Shown here: piece after piece, positions 8,863-16,873 of the stretch
Position numbering within the stretch: position 1 is the first letter of the stretch
How the letters are laid out: the number at the start of each line of letters is the position of its first letter
Assembly (NCBI GenBank): GCA_041398965.1
Contig: JAWKTT010000022.1
Span: forward strand, 1-64,000
Length of the DNA stretch: 64,000 bases
Source: JAWKTT01 sp041398965
Lineage (GTDB): Bacteria > Planctomycetota > Planctomycetia > Planctomycetales > Planctomycetaceae
Reading direction: 5' to 3'
The notes under the pieces: model-generated
What the model was told of the DNA's origin: nothing
Seen by the model: only the letters and a program-made list of their open reading frames with translations
Database searches by the model: none
Translations under genes and position numbers: made by a program

Positions 8863-10374
8863 CTAGATGGTTCGGTTCGGGTCGGAGACACTTTCATAGC
8901 TTCTGGCGAGTACCCAAGTGTCTTTGCTCCCTCCCCCTTGAGAGGAGTTTACGACAAGCGAGCCCTTTTTTAATGCAACTCGCGTCAATCCTCCGGGGAG
9001 TACCCAGACATCCTTTCCATACAAAATATAGGGGCGTAAATCGACGTGCCGCCCTTCAAAGTGGTCTCCCGTGAGTGTCGGGACGCGAGAGAGCGACAGT
9101 GTCGGCTGGGCAATGTAGTTCCGAGGGTCGGCTTTAATGAGTTCGGCGAACTTCTGCTGTTCGGCTTTGGTCGAGTGCGGACCTATTAACATTCCATATC
9201 CACCTGCTTCGTTTGCCGCCTTGACGACGAGCTTGTCAAGATTGGCCAAAACGTACTTGCGATGCTCCTCAATGGAACAGACATAGGTTTCGACATTCGG
9301 GAGAATCGGCTCGTTGTCTGTGTAGAATTTGATCATCGCGGGGACGAAGGAATAGATCACTTTGTCATCGGCGATCCCGCTCCCTGGTGCATTTGCTAAT
9401 GCGACGTTGCCGCGACGATAGGCATCCATCAATCCCTTGACCCCGAGCATCGAGTCGGGACGAAACACCTCGGGGTCGAGGAAGTCGTCATCAATGCGAC
9501 GATAAATGACGTGAACTCTCTGGAATCCATCCGTTGTTCGCATATAAACAAATCCGTCGCGAACTAACAGGTCACGCCCTTCAACTAACTCGACCCCCAT
9601 TTGTTGAGCGAGGAATGCATGCTCATAATAGGCGGAGTTGTAAATCCCGGGAGTTAATACAACAACTGTCGGCTCGGGGATATCGTCGGGCGCCAGATGA
9701 CATAACGTCGAGTAGAGATGGTTCGGGTAATTCTCAACTGGTCTTACCCCGGCATCGGCGATCATTCGAGGAAAGGTTCGCTGCATTAGCTGTCGGTTTT
9801 GTAACACATAGGAAACTCCCGAAGGGCAACGCAGATTGTCCTCAAGTACGTAGACTCCGCCGTCCGAATGACGAATGAGGTCGGTCCCGGTGATGTGGCA
9901 CCAGATTCCCTTTGGGGGCTTCAGGCCGATGCACATCTTGCGAAACGACTTGGCGTCTTCGACAAGTTCCCGAGGGAGAACACCCGCCTTGAGAATATCC
10001 TGTGGGCCGTAGATGTCGGTAATAAAGGCATTGAGCGCCTTGATACGTTGCTTCAGGCCAGCTTCGATATGGCTCCACTGAATCGCATCAATGATGCGCG
10101 GGATGCAGTCGAACGGGAAGATTTTCTCGGTCCCGCTTTCGTCACCATACACTGTAAAGGTGATCCCGAGCTTCAATAATGCCCGGTCGACAGCTTCCTG
10201 TCGCCGCAGATACTCCCCGTCAGGAAGGGCGGAAAGAAAATCGATGACCGACTTCGCTTCAGGGCGAGGCACGCCGTTCGATGTGAAGAGTTCATCATGA
10301 AATGGGCCGACGTCGTAACTTTGAAATGTTGACGGAGGCATAAGTGATTCGGATAGTGATGTCATGTCGCTCAT
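8863..10374 (-). CDS. Circularly permuted type 2 ATP-grasp protein
   Basis: About 503 residues from the ATG at 10374; a TTG-initiated extension of 24 residues is possible but poorly supported. The sequence carries the conserved blocks of the DUF404/DUF407 family: GIWCHITGTDLIRHSDGG, LEDNLRCPSGVSYVL, VVLTPGIYNSAYYEHAFLA and KAANEAGGYGM, the last forming part of the nucleotide-binding site. Such proteins are predicted ATP-dependent carboxylate-amine ligases. It is the first gene of the three-gene cluster with alpha-E and transglutaminase proteins. Together these would make and process an unknown peptide or amide product; that role is inferred from gene neighbourhoods. Confidence 0.92.
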   Translation of the reverse strand: MSDMTSLSESLMPPSTFQSYDVGPFHDELFTSNGVPRPEAKSVIDFLSALPDGEYLRRQEAVDRALLKLGITFTVYGDESGTEKIFPFDCIPRIIDAIQWSHIEAGLKQRIKALNAFITDIYGPQDILKAGVLPRELVEDAKSFRKMCIGLKPPKGIWCHITGTDLIRHSDGGVYVLEDNLRCPSGVSYVLQNRQLMQRTFPRMIADAGVRPVENYPNHLYSTLCHLAPDDIPEPTVVVLTPGIYNSAYYEHAFLAQQMGVELVEGRDLLVRDGFVYMRTTDGFQRVHVIYRRIDDDFLDPEVFRPDSMLGVKGLMDAYRRGNVALANAPGSGIADDKVIYSFVPAMIKFYTDNEPILPNVETYVCSIEEHRKYVLANLDKLVVKAANEAGGYGMLIGPHSTKAEQQKFAELIKADPRNYIAQPTLSLSRVPTLTGDHFEGRHVDLRPYILYGKDVWVLPGGLTRVALKKGSLVVNSSQGGGSKDTWVLARSYESVSDPNRTI

Positions 10375-10624
10375 GGAGCGACGGAGTGTGCAAAAGCTGT
10401 TCCGTAATCGTAACAGAACGCCCTTTCCAAGTGAAACTGCCTCCAATTTTGGGAAACCTGAGCCTCCGCGACGTTGCCATGCCGCAGCCAGTTGTCAGTG
10501 GTGATGAGAACTTTGGCAGAACTGTCTGAGTTTCCAGCAACCTGAAGACTGACCGCTCTTCCCTGGCCGCACAAACCGGCGGCGGCTCAGCGTGGTTGGA
10601 CGTCGTGGTTCGGAGTTGATCTCC

Positions 10625-11668
10625 CTACGATTCCTTCAGGGCGACAGGCTCTGCTGCAGGGAAACGGAGGAGCTGGCGGTAGACGTCAGGGACGACGAAT
10701 GAACTGCATCCAACGATCATGATGAGGCCGAAAGTCCACATCCCCAGACAGGCCCCGATTCCGACATGTAGCAATACCGACCCCAGCAACATCAGCGGTC
10801 GGAGTCGCAGTGGCCAGATGAGGACACAGAACGCCACTTCCCACGCCACAGAGGCATGAGTCAGCACGGCACTGATTGATGGATATGCAGCGATCCAGGA
10901 CATGTCGAGTGTCTGATACTCCCGAATCGCGAACGCGAGATAGATCGCATCACCATTCCACCATGCCGCTCCCTGCAGTTTGGCGACTCCGGCAAAGAAG
11001 TAGATCACACACATGTGAATTTGAATCAGTCGGACCCCGATGTTGGCGAAAACACTCGGGGGGCCTATCCAGTAGTCGACCGATTGGACTGTCGTCTCGC
11101 GCGATGTCGAGTCCGCTGTCGTCAACTTCTGCGACGTTGTCCTCCGGAAAGTGCGTCGCCACTGGTCCCAGGACAACGCATCGCCAGAAGCCCCAATCGC
11201 CAGATAAAGCGTCAGCATGATGTTGATCTGATCGAGGCCAAACGTCGCGAAGTAGACGCGATTGGCATAGGAGATCGCGACAGCCAGCGACAGCCAGGAT
11301 GTCACCCGTGTCCGCACTCCGAGGGTAAACAACAACAAAACGAACAGCGACAGAGCATGCACCACACTCGCCCAGTCGGCATCAACATACCACCAGAAAG
11401 AAGGCCACTTCGCCCCTCGTAACTCCAGCATCGCCGTTTGATCGAGAATCGGTGTCCGCCCGAAAAACTCTTCGAGCCGCAACCCCCAGACGATGTGCGT
11501 GTACAGCAACATCAATCCAGTGCAGATACGAATGACCCCGAGAACAATCGGGTCCATCGGCTGAAACCAGAAGCGGTCCCAACCGGTCAGAATCCAGTCG
11601 AATAGGTCATCCAGATAACGTCCCATCGACAGGGAGCGAACTTGGGGGGGAGATTTCGGACTGTTCAT
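10625..11668 (-). CDS. HTTM-domain membrane protein
   Basis: 347-residue polytopic membrane protein. The N-terminal half, with LFDWILTGWDRFWFQPMDP followed by a helix and a YTHIVWGLR-type segment, matches the HTTM family (the membrane domain shared with vitamin K-dependent gamma-carboxylase). Further hydrophobic stretches are ALSLFVLLLFTLGVRT, the segment around IHMCVIYFFAGVAKLQGA, the W-rich segment near VAWEVAFCVLIWPL and GMWTFGLIMIVGCSSFVVP. The lumenal carboxylase domain of eukaryotic enzymes is absent, so carboxylation should not be assumed. Its start overlaps the end of the upstream gene by four bases (ATGA), which implies translational coupling. HTTM proteins are frequent in planctomycetes, and their substrate is unknown. 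Confidence 0.88.
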   Translation of the reverse strand: MNSPKSPPQVRSLSMGRYLDDLFDWILTGWDRFWFQPMDPIVLGVIRICTGLMLLYTHIVWGLRLEEFFGRTPILDQTAMLELRGAKWPSFWWYVDADWASVVHALSLFVLLLFTLGVRTRVTSWLSLAVAISYANRVYFATFGLDQINIMLTLYLAIGASGDALSWDQWRRTFRRTTSQKLTTADSTSRETTVQSVDYWIGPPSVFANIGVRLIQIHMCVIYFFAGVAKLQGAAWWNGDAIYLAFAIREYQTLDMSWIAAYPSISAVLTHASVAWEVAFCVLIWPLRLRPLMLLGSVLLHVGIGACLGMWTFGLIMIVGCSSFVVPDVYRQLLRFPAAEPVALKES

Positions 11669-12309
11669 TCTTCTAACCCCAGCTCAGCCCGCGTCCAACT
11701 TGCGTCGGCAATCACTTGAAACAGTTCCGGCGAGTCGGGGTCTGCCCCGGCAAGAACATCACGTGGCAGAATCAGCCCATGCTCAACGACGTAAATCGTA
11801 ATCTTTGTTCCGCCGTGCCATTGCAGCAGATGCCGTGCATAGCTTCGCAAAGCGATTTCTAAAGCCTCGTCGTCCCCGAGAGGCAATCGTTCTGCCAACA
11901 TGAAGTAGCGGTGATATAGTAAACGCGGGGAAATGCGGTCCCGATGCGGAAATTGCCAGCCAAGTTCCTTCCGGCCGTCGGCGTACTCGAATTCATACTG
12001 AATGACTTTTCCGGCACTCGGCTCAGGGGCGAAGAACTGAAATCCATGCATCAGATGCAGCGGTTCTAAGTGCCAGTGAAACACCCGGTCGTAAAGAGTG
12101 TTCAAGAATGGCGATCCACCAAGCGGCCCTCCCAGAGACGCGGGACAGATGAAGATCGCCAGCAGGTGAAACAGCAAAATCGCGGAGACCACCCGCTTCT
12201 TTCGACGACTCCATCCCACATCGGCGGCCTGAAGAGCCGGACGAACTTGCCCATCACTCTCGACAGACGAGTCGGCAGCTTGTTCGGGAATCGGATCAAG
12301 TGGCAGCAT
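11665..12309 (-). CDS. Unknown membrane-anchored partner of the HTTM protein
   Basis: 214-residue protein of no family I can name. After a charged, cytoplasmic-looking N-terminus of about 38 residues comes one hydrophobic segment (around VVSAILLFHLLAIFICPAS) and then a soluble domain rich in aromatics and arginine (HGFQFFAPEPSAGKVIQYEF and later RYFMLAERLPLGDDEA). It lies directly before the HTTM gene with a 4-base overlap, so the two are surely co-translated. The soluble domain would lie outside the membrane if the segment is a signal anchor. A small partner of this type beside HTTM genes is, as I remember, common in planctomycetes. The initiator ATG at 12309 has no strong ribosome binding site. 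Confidence 0.8.
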   Translation of the reverse strand: MLPLDPIPEQAADSSVESDGQVRPALQAADVGWSRRKKRVVSAILLFHLLAIFICPASLGGPLGGSPFLNTLYDRVFHWHLEPLHLMHGFQFFAPEPSAGKVIQYEFEYADGRKELGWQFPHRDRISPRLLYHRYFMLAERLPLGDDEALEIALRSYARHLLQWHGGTKITIYVVEHGLILPRDVLAGADPDSPELFQVIADASWTRAELGLEE

Positions 12310-12350
12310 CTAGTCGGACTTCTGCGAACAATCGGGTTGAGACAGTCGAC

Positions 12351-12387
12351 AAAAAAACGGAGAGAAGACTTTGGGTCTTCCCTCCGT
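12351..12387 (-). terminator. Intrinsic terminator of the Ser/Gly-repeat gene
   Basis: Read on the minus strand, a 13-bp stem (12387-12375 with 12369-12357, one wobble pair) with a 5-base loop is followed by seven T. It lies 93 bases after the stop of the gene at 12480-12884 and before the start at 12309, so it separates the small repeat protein from the HTTM pair. Confidence 0.85.
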
Positions 12388-12479
12388 AGAATCTTAACGA
12401 CATTGCCAGTCTTCACACCGTTCGATCTGAGAATTCCTCAGAACTGAGTCGTGATGTTCTCATCTGGCGAAAGACAGGT

Positions 12480-12884
12480 CTAGTAGGACCCGCCGCTCGA
12501 ACCACCGGCCGACCGTCGTGTCCGACGAACGCGACCATGGCTGCCACCATCTGAACCGTGGCTGCCTGCTGGTGCGGCACTGACACCACTTGAACCATGG
12601 CTGCTGCCGGTCGAACCTGCGCTGCTGCCAGTCGAACCACTGGAGTAGTAACGACGAACGACGACCACGCGGCCACCGGTCGAACCATGGCTGCTGCCGG
12701 TCGAACCGGACGAGATGCCGGTTGAACCACCCGAGGATCCACCGCTGGAACCACCACTCTTGTGATGACTGAACAGACCAAACAGTCCTGCTTCCGCTGT
12801 CGATGCTCCGCTACCGAGGGCCACAAACCCTGCGGTTGCCAGCACGGCAACGGTCAGCATCACCCATCGATTGAGTTGACGCAT
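12480..12884 (-). CDS. Small secreted Ser/Gly/Thr repeat protein
   Basis: 134 residues. Residues 1-32 form a clear Sec signal peptide (MRQLNRWVM, hydrophobic core, predicted cut after AEA). The mature part is very low in complexity: two arrays of Gly-Ser-Thr-Gly-Ser-Ser-type units (residues about 43-69 and 81-97) frame a short basic and aromatic block, GGRVVVVRRYYSS, and a basic segment RVRRTRRSAGG precedes the end. The repeat is encoded by near-identical DNA units, so it is likely to vary in length. A good ribosome binding site (AGGAG, about 9 bases before the ATG) and a strong dedicated terminator suggest a well-expressed monocistronic gene. Function unknown; a surface or cell-wall-associated structural role is a guess. 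An alternative overlapping frame also stays open because of the repeats and is ignored. Confidence 0.8.
   Translation of the reverse strand: MRQLNRWVMLTVAVLATAGFVALGSGASTAEAGLFGLFSHHKSGGSSGGSSGGSTGISSGSTGSSHGSTGGRVVVVRRYYSSGSTGSSAGSTGSSHGSSGVSAAPAGSHGSDGGSHGRVRRTRRSAGGSSGGSY
12592..12707. repeat. Internal direct repeats in the Ser/Gly-repeat gene
   Basis: A 26-base unit at 12592-12617 recurs without mismatch at 12682-12707, exactly 90 bases away, and degenerate copies lie on both sides. The period is a multiple of three, so gain or loss of units keeps the reading frame. Confidence 0.85.
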
Positions 12885-13188
12885 GTTGAGTTTCTCCTGA
12901 ATTTCGTTGTGTGAGCGCTGTCAACAGCGAGGCGACTTCCGCCCCCTTGGGACGGCCCCTCCGACTAGCCAGATGAGAACCTACGCCGTTCTTTCGGCAA
13001 TGTCAATAGAACAAGGGGAATAGGTGGTCTGGGGTGGCGATTACTGTCCGGCGAGATTCCCTCAGTTCGACTGTAACTCATGTAACGATTATGACGATGA
13101 AACCGATGGAGCCTCACAGACCTCCGGGCCAGTCACTGCGCGCACTGAAAACTGACCGATCGTTTCGCAGAGAGTTTGGATCGTCACG
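12885..13188. other. Divergent intergenic region
   Basis: 304 bases between the Ser/Gly-repeat gene (minus) and the ExbB-like gene (plus). It must hold both promoters. Apart from the ribosome binding site near 12894-12898 I see no gene, repeat or clear operator in it. Confidence 0.6.
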
Positions 13189-14733
13189 ATGACTCAACAC
13201 AACTTGCCTTCCGCTCAACAGTCCCCGTCCGCAAGTGACTGGAATCGACCAACGGAGAAGCCCGTCGGCTTCCAACCGTCGCAATTGGAAGAAGTCGCTG
13301 CCAACCAGCTGCGGGTGACCCATTCGACCGGAAATGACTGGCTCTCCTCCCCTTGGATATGGGGCGGTCTCCTGACGGTGGGCGTGTATCTGGGGGTGCC
13401 GCATCTCCCGATTGGAAGAGATCTTGCCATACGATACCTCTGTGGACATCCGCTCGAATACGCGCTGGCCACCCTGTTTTGCGTCTCTCTGGCGATTCTA
13501 GGACGACGCTTCCTCGCTCTGAGAACCGAACGACAGGCACTTGTTCGTCCGTTTCTTCCGCACCCGGTCGACACCGGTCGTCCGCTCGCCCTGCAAGTCA
13601 ACGAAGGTCTTTCCAGTTGGAGCGACGAACTTCGACAGACTTGGCTCGGACAACGGTTGACTGACCTTTGCGAGTATCTCGAAGGAAAGCACTCCGTGAC
13701 CGCAGCGGAACAGCATGCCAAGTACCTTGCGGACGATGCCTACGATCGTTGCCACGATCAATATGCCTTGCTTCAGACCATCACATGGGCGGTCCCAATC
13801 CTCGGGTTCCTCGGAACGGTGATGGGGATCACGCTCGCCATTGCAAACGTCACCCCCGATCAACTCGATTCGTCGCTGAATGAAGTGACCGGCGGCCTTG
13901 CCGTCGCATTCGACACCACGGCCCTCGCGCTCACCTTTTCAATCGTCATGGTCTTCGGCTACTTCTTCGTGAAACGATCGGACGAAGAGATTCTCCGGCG
14001 AGTCAATCAATTGGTGTTACGGCAGTTCATCGGGAACATGCCGACCGATCAAACAGACAGCAAGTTCATGGACGCCGAGTCGGAAGCGGCCCGGCAGTTG
14101 ATTCATCGGACCGAAGAACTGATCGGTTTACAAACCGAATTGTGGACTCAGTCAGTCGACGGCTTACGAGAACGCTGGAACGAGACTTTAGAGAAACAGC
14201 AAGCCGAATTGACGACCTCACTCACCGGTGGGGTCGGCGTTACGCTCTCGGACCATGCGGCACAGCTATTTCAATTTCGACAGGAGTTTGTTGAAGCCTA
14301 TCGCGATGTCTCGGAACAACTCTCCGAGCAGATGGCCGATCAGTGGTCCTCGCAGACCGAGCAACAGCAGGAGTTGCAACAGACACTGATGGAACTCTGG
14401 AAACAGATTCGACAAGACCTCACAGAACGTCACGCACAACAGGCGACGCAAACGCAGGAGTGGGTCGATCGACTCTCGGGTTCAATGGGAGACTGGCAAG
14501 AGCGACTCACTCGGGCATCGGAGGCACTGGAGGGACAACTCTCTGCGATCACCAGTCAGACGGAACTCCTGAGGCGAATCGTCGATCAGGAAGAGAACCT
14601 TGCGGGATTGCAACAGCGATTGGCCGAGAACCTTGAAGCGGTCCGTGCGGCCGAGGCGTTTGAAGAGACCCTCCACAGTCTCAACGCGGCCGTCCACCTC
14701 CTCACCGCGCGCGCACGCCCCAACGCCGCATAG
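13189..14733 (+). CDS. MotA/TolQ/ExbB-family proton channel protein with long coiled coil
   Basis: 514 residues. Four membrane segments are visible (about 57-74, 91-108, 197-220 and 236-261). Segments 3 and 4, LGFLGTVMGITLAIANV and GGLAVAFDTTALALTFSIVM, match the pore helices of ExbB/TolQ/MotA, including the paired threonines in FDTTALAL where the family has its pore threonine. The order and spacing are those of TolQ-type proteins, which form a pentamer around two TolR-type helices and turn proton flow into motion. Unlike TolQ (about 230 aa), the protein goes on for 250 residues after segment 4 in a Gln/Glu-rich coiled coil, probably cytoplasmic. Two single-span genes follow, 52 and 48 bases apart, forming an operon. 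No OmpA-like or TonB gene is nearby. Confidence 0.85.
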   Translation: MTQHNLPSAQQSPSASDWNRPTEKPVGFQPSQLEEVAANQLRVTHSTGNDWLSSPWIWGGLLTVGVYLGVPHLPIGRDLAIRYLCGHPLEYALATLFCVSLAILGRRFLALRTERQALVRPFLPHPVDTGRPLALQVNEGLSSWSDELRQTWLGQRLTDLCEYLEGKHSVTAAEQHAKYLADDAYDRCHDQYALLQTITWAVPILGFLGTVMGITLAIANVTPDQLDSSLNEVTGGLAVAFDTTALALTFSIVMVFGYFFVKRSDEEILRRVNQLVLRQFIGNMPTDQTDSKFMDAESEAARQLIHRTEELIGLQTELWTQSVDGLRERWNETLEKQQAELTTSLTGGVGVTLSDHAAQLFQFRQEFVEAYRDVSEQLSEQMADQWSSQTEQQQELQQTLMELWKQIRQDLTERHAQQATQTQEWVDRLSGSMGDWQERLTRASEALEGQLSAITSQTELLRRIVDQEENLAGLQQRLAENLEAVRAAEAFEETLHSLNAAVHLLTARARPNAA

Positions 14734-14785
14734 GAGGCGTCTCTCATCTTAACTCCTCCCCTCTCGCCTCTAACCCCCCAACACT

Positions 14786-16825
14786 ATGGCCGCCAGAAAG
14801 GAGTCCGTTCGCAGCGTCTCGCTGTTTCCCTTTCTCGCGGTCCTGGTCTGCGCGATGGGGGCGCTCATCCTCTTGTTGCTTGTGACGACTCGCCGTATCC
14901 GACAGCAGGCCGAAATGGAGAAGTTGCCCGTGGAGCCACCGGCTGCCGCACTCGTTGTCGTCGCACCGAAGGTTTCGGACGAACACGTCCAGCCATCAAC
15001 ACTGCTGCCGGGGGTCTTTGAGCTCTCCAACTCTGAGTTGCAGTCGGCCAGAAACGCGACGTCGACACCCAACTGGACGACGACCTCAGGACCAAAACGA
15101 GAGTCTCACAAGATCGAACAACCACCTTCGATGGTCCCGGTATATCTTGCAAAGAAAAATCAACTCGATGTCGAGTGGAACAACAAGGTTCGGAGTCTTG
15201 CCACTCAGCGGGCTGAACAGGCTGCCCGAGTTGCGGCACTGGAACGTCAGTTACAGCAGCAAAAGGGAGAGCTTGCCCTGCTCCAACAGCAACAGGCTGA
15301 AGCGAGGGTCGATACCTTACAGCAGCAGTCGGATGAAGTTGCCATTCAGCAGGGGCTGCTCGCTGCCTCGGAGTCGCGTCAACAACTCTCGGCCGCAATT
15401 CAAGAGACCGAACGTCTACTGCGAGAAGTCCTCGCCAAGCGGCAAGAGGACTCCAGCCGTCGCACGACAATTCTTCCGGTTGACCCGATCACAGGCACAA
15501 CGCGTCGCCCGATTGTCATCGATTGCCTTAGCGATCGATTAGTTCTCGTTGCTGAGGGGATCGCAGTCAGTGCTCGCGACCTCAACGGATTTACCCCCCT
15601 TTACAACCCGCTCGCCGCCGGGGTGCTCGCACTCGCGAGAGAACGACGATCAAACAAAGAGGCCGAAGCCGAGCCGTACGTGTTAATGATTGTTCGACCG
15701 GAAGGGATGATCTCCTACTACGTCGCTCGACTGATGTTGCAGTCTCATCAGGTCCCGTTTGGGTACGAACTCGTCGACACGAATGAAGAGTTCGTTTGGG
15801 AACGCTCGTCCGAAAATGAGATTGCTGTTTGCCAGACTGCGATTGATGAAGCCATTCGACTTCGTCCACAAGGAGACGGCCCGGTGGTCAGTGCGCTCGG
15901 CGTGAGTCGTCCCGTGCATGTCACCGGTACCGAAGGGGAGTTTCATCTCAGCGAAGTCGACGATCTCCGGAGTCCGGGGCGAACAGTCAGCGTTGCGGGT
16001 CAACGTTTTCGACGAGACTCCTTCTCCTCGGATACGTCGTCAACGCTCCCCGAAAACGACCGCCGATCGCTTGCACCGTCCGGCCGATACGGTCCCCCTC
16101 TGGCACCATCCACAGACTCTTCAGGCAGCGGGACAGGATATGCCTCGCGTCAGTCAGAGACAGGCAACCCACCAACGACAGGAACGTCACATGGCGACAA
16201 CGAAACAGACTCCGGCAAGTATGCCTCAACGCATCGGCCTCGTCATTGGGATCCAAGAACCGAACCGTTTGCAGGTGAGACCAGACGTGCCGATGCCGAT
16301 CGCAGCAACAGCGGGAAAGGGGACGCGAGTAGAAACCTCGATCGACCTTTTGGTCGCCCCTCATCCGCACCAACCACCGACCCACCTTCTTTCGGGGAGT
16401 CCGGTGGATCCAGTGGGCCAACGCGAGGCCCGTCAGGTTCGCCGGCGAACGGCCTGAGTCGCAGTCAACAGAATCGTGGTCAGCAGGGTGGCGAACCGGG
16501 CGAACAACGGTGGGGAGACTTCGAGCCCGGATCCAGTATCGGGATCAAAAAGGACTTAGTCATCCGGATCGAACCGAGCCGACTGATCGTTGGTGAACAG
16601 CCCCCGATCTCCATGCAAGACGTCAATGCATTGGACTTGCAGGCGATTCTTGCCGACAGGTTGCAAGAACATGTCTCGACGTGGGGGCGACCTCCCTCTG
16701 GGTTCTATTGGCTTCCCCGTGCTGAGTTCATCGTCAGCCCCGGTGGAGCTAGAGACTACGAGTCTGCGGCCGCGTTGATGAAGAAACTCGGCATCGATTC
16801 AAGTGTGAAATACGTTTTGGAATAA
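14786..16825 (+). CDS. Single-span coiled-coil protein, partner of the ExbB-like channel
   Basis: 679 residues. After a short basic N-terminus comes one membrane segment (about 13-34, in SVSLFPFLAVLVCAMGALIL) followed by RRIRQQAE. This is the layout of ExbD/TolR, but the segment has no Asp or Glu, the residue that carries protons in ExbD/TolR/MotB. Residues about 120-225 form a Gln-rich coiled coil. A folded region (about 230-370) includes RRPIVIDCLSDRLVLVAEG and PYVLMIVRPEGMISYYVAR. Residues 390-590 are disordered and rich in Ser, Pro, Gly and Arg, and a conserved-looking end (about 590-679) follows. The C-terminal part probably lies outside the cytoplasmic membrane. I know no named family for the full protein; operon position and topology support the partner role. 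Confidence 0.75.
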   Translation: MAARKESVRSVSLFPFLAVLVCAMGALILLLLVTTRRIRQQAEMEKLPVEPPAAALVVVAPKVSDEHVQPSTLLPGVFELSNSELQSARNATSTPNWTTTSGPKRESHKIEQPPSMVPVYLAKKNQLDVEWNNKVRSLATQRAEQAARVAALERQLQQQKGELALLQQQQAEARVDTLQQQSDEVAIQQGLLAASESRQQLSAAIQETERLLREVLAKRQEDSSRRTTILPVDPITGTTRRPIVIDCLSDRLVLVAEGIAVSARDLNGFTPLYNPLAAGVLALARERRSNKEAEAEPYVLMIVRPEGMISYYVARLMLQSHQVPFGYELVDTNEEFVWERSSENEIAVCQTAIDEAIRLRPQGDGPVVSALGVSRPVHVTGTEGEFHLSEVDDLRSPGRTVSVAGQRFRRDSFSSDTSSTLPENDRRSLAPSGRYGPPLAPSTDSSGSGTGYASRQSETGNPPTTGTSHGDNETDSGKYASTHRPRHWDPRTEPFAGETRRADADRSNSGKGDASRNLDRPFGRPSSAPTTDPPSFGESGGSSGPTRGPSGSPANGLSRSQQNRGQQGGEPGEQRWGDFEPGSSIGIKKDLVIRIEPSRLIVGEQPPISMQDVNALDLQAILADRLQEHVSTWGRPPSGFYWLPRAEFIVSPGGARDYESAAALMKKLGIDSSVKYVLE

Positions 16826-16873
16826 ACGGCAACAGGCCCACAGTTTGCCGGTGTTAGAGATTGAGAGCAGAGA

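Noticed and set aside
10625..11668. Vitamin K-dependent gamma-carboxylase
   Set aside because: Only the membrane domain is present; the catalytic lumenal part is missing.
12592..12707. CRISPR array
   Set aside because: The repeats are coding, few, degenerate on the flanks and without spacers of constant length.
12413..12850. 145-codon Val/Ala/Pro repeat protein in another minus-strand frame
   Set aside because: It is the same repeat DNA read out of frame; only the 12480-12884 frame has a signal peptide and ribosome binding site.
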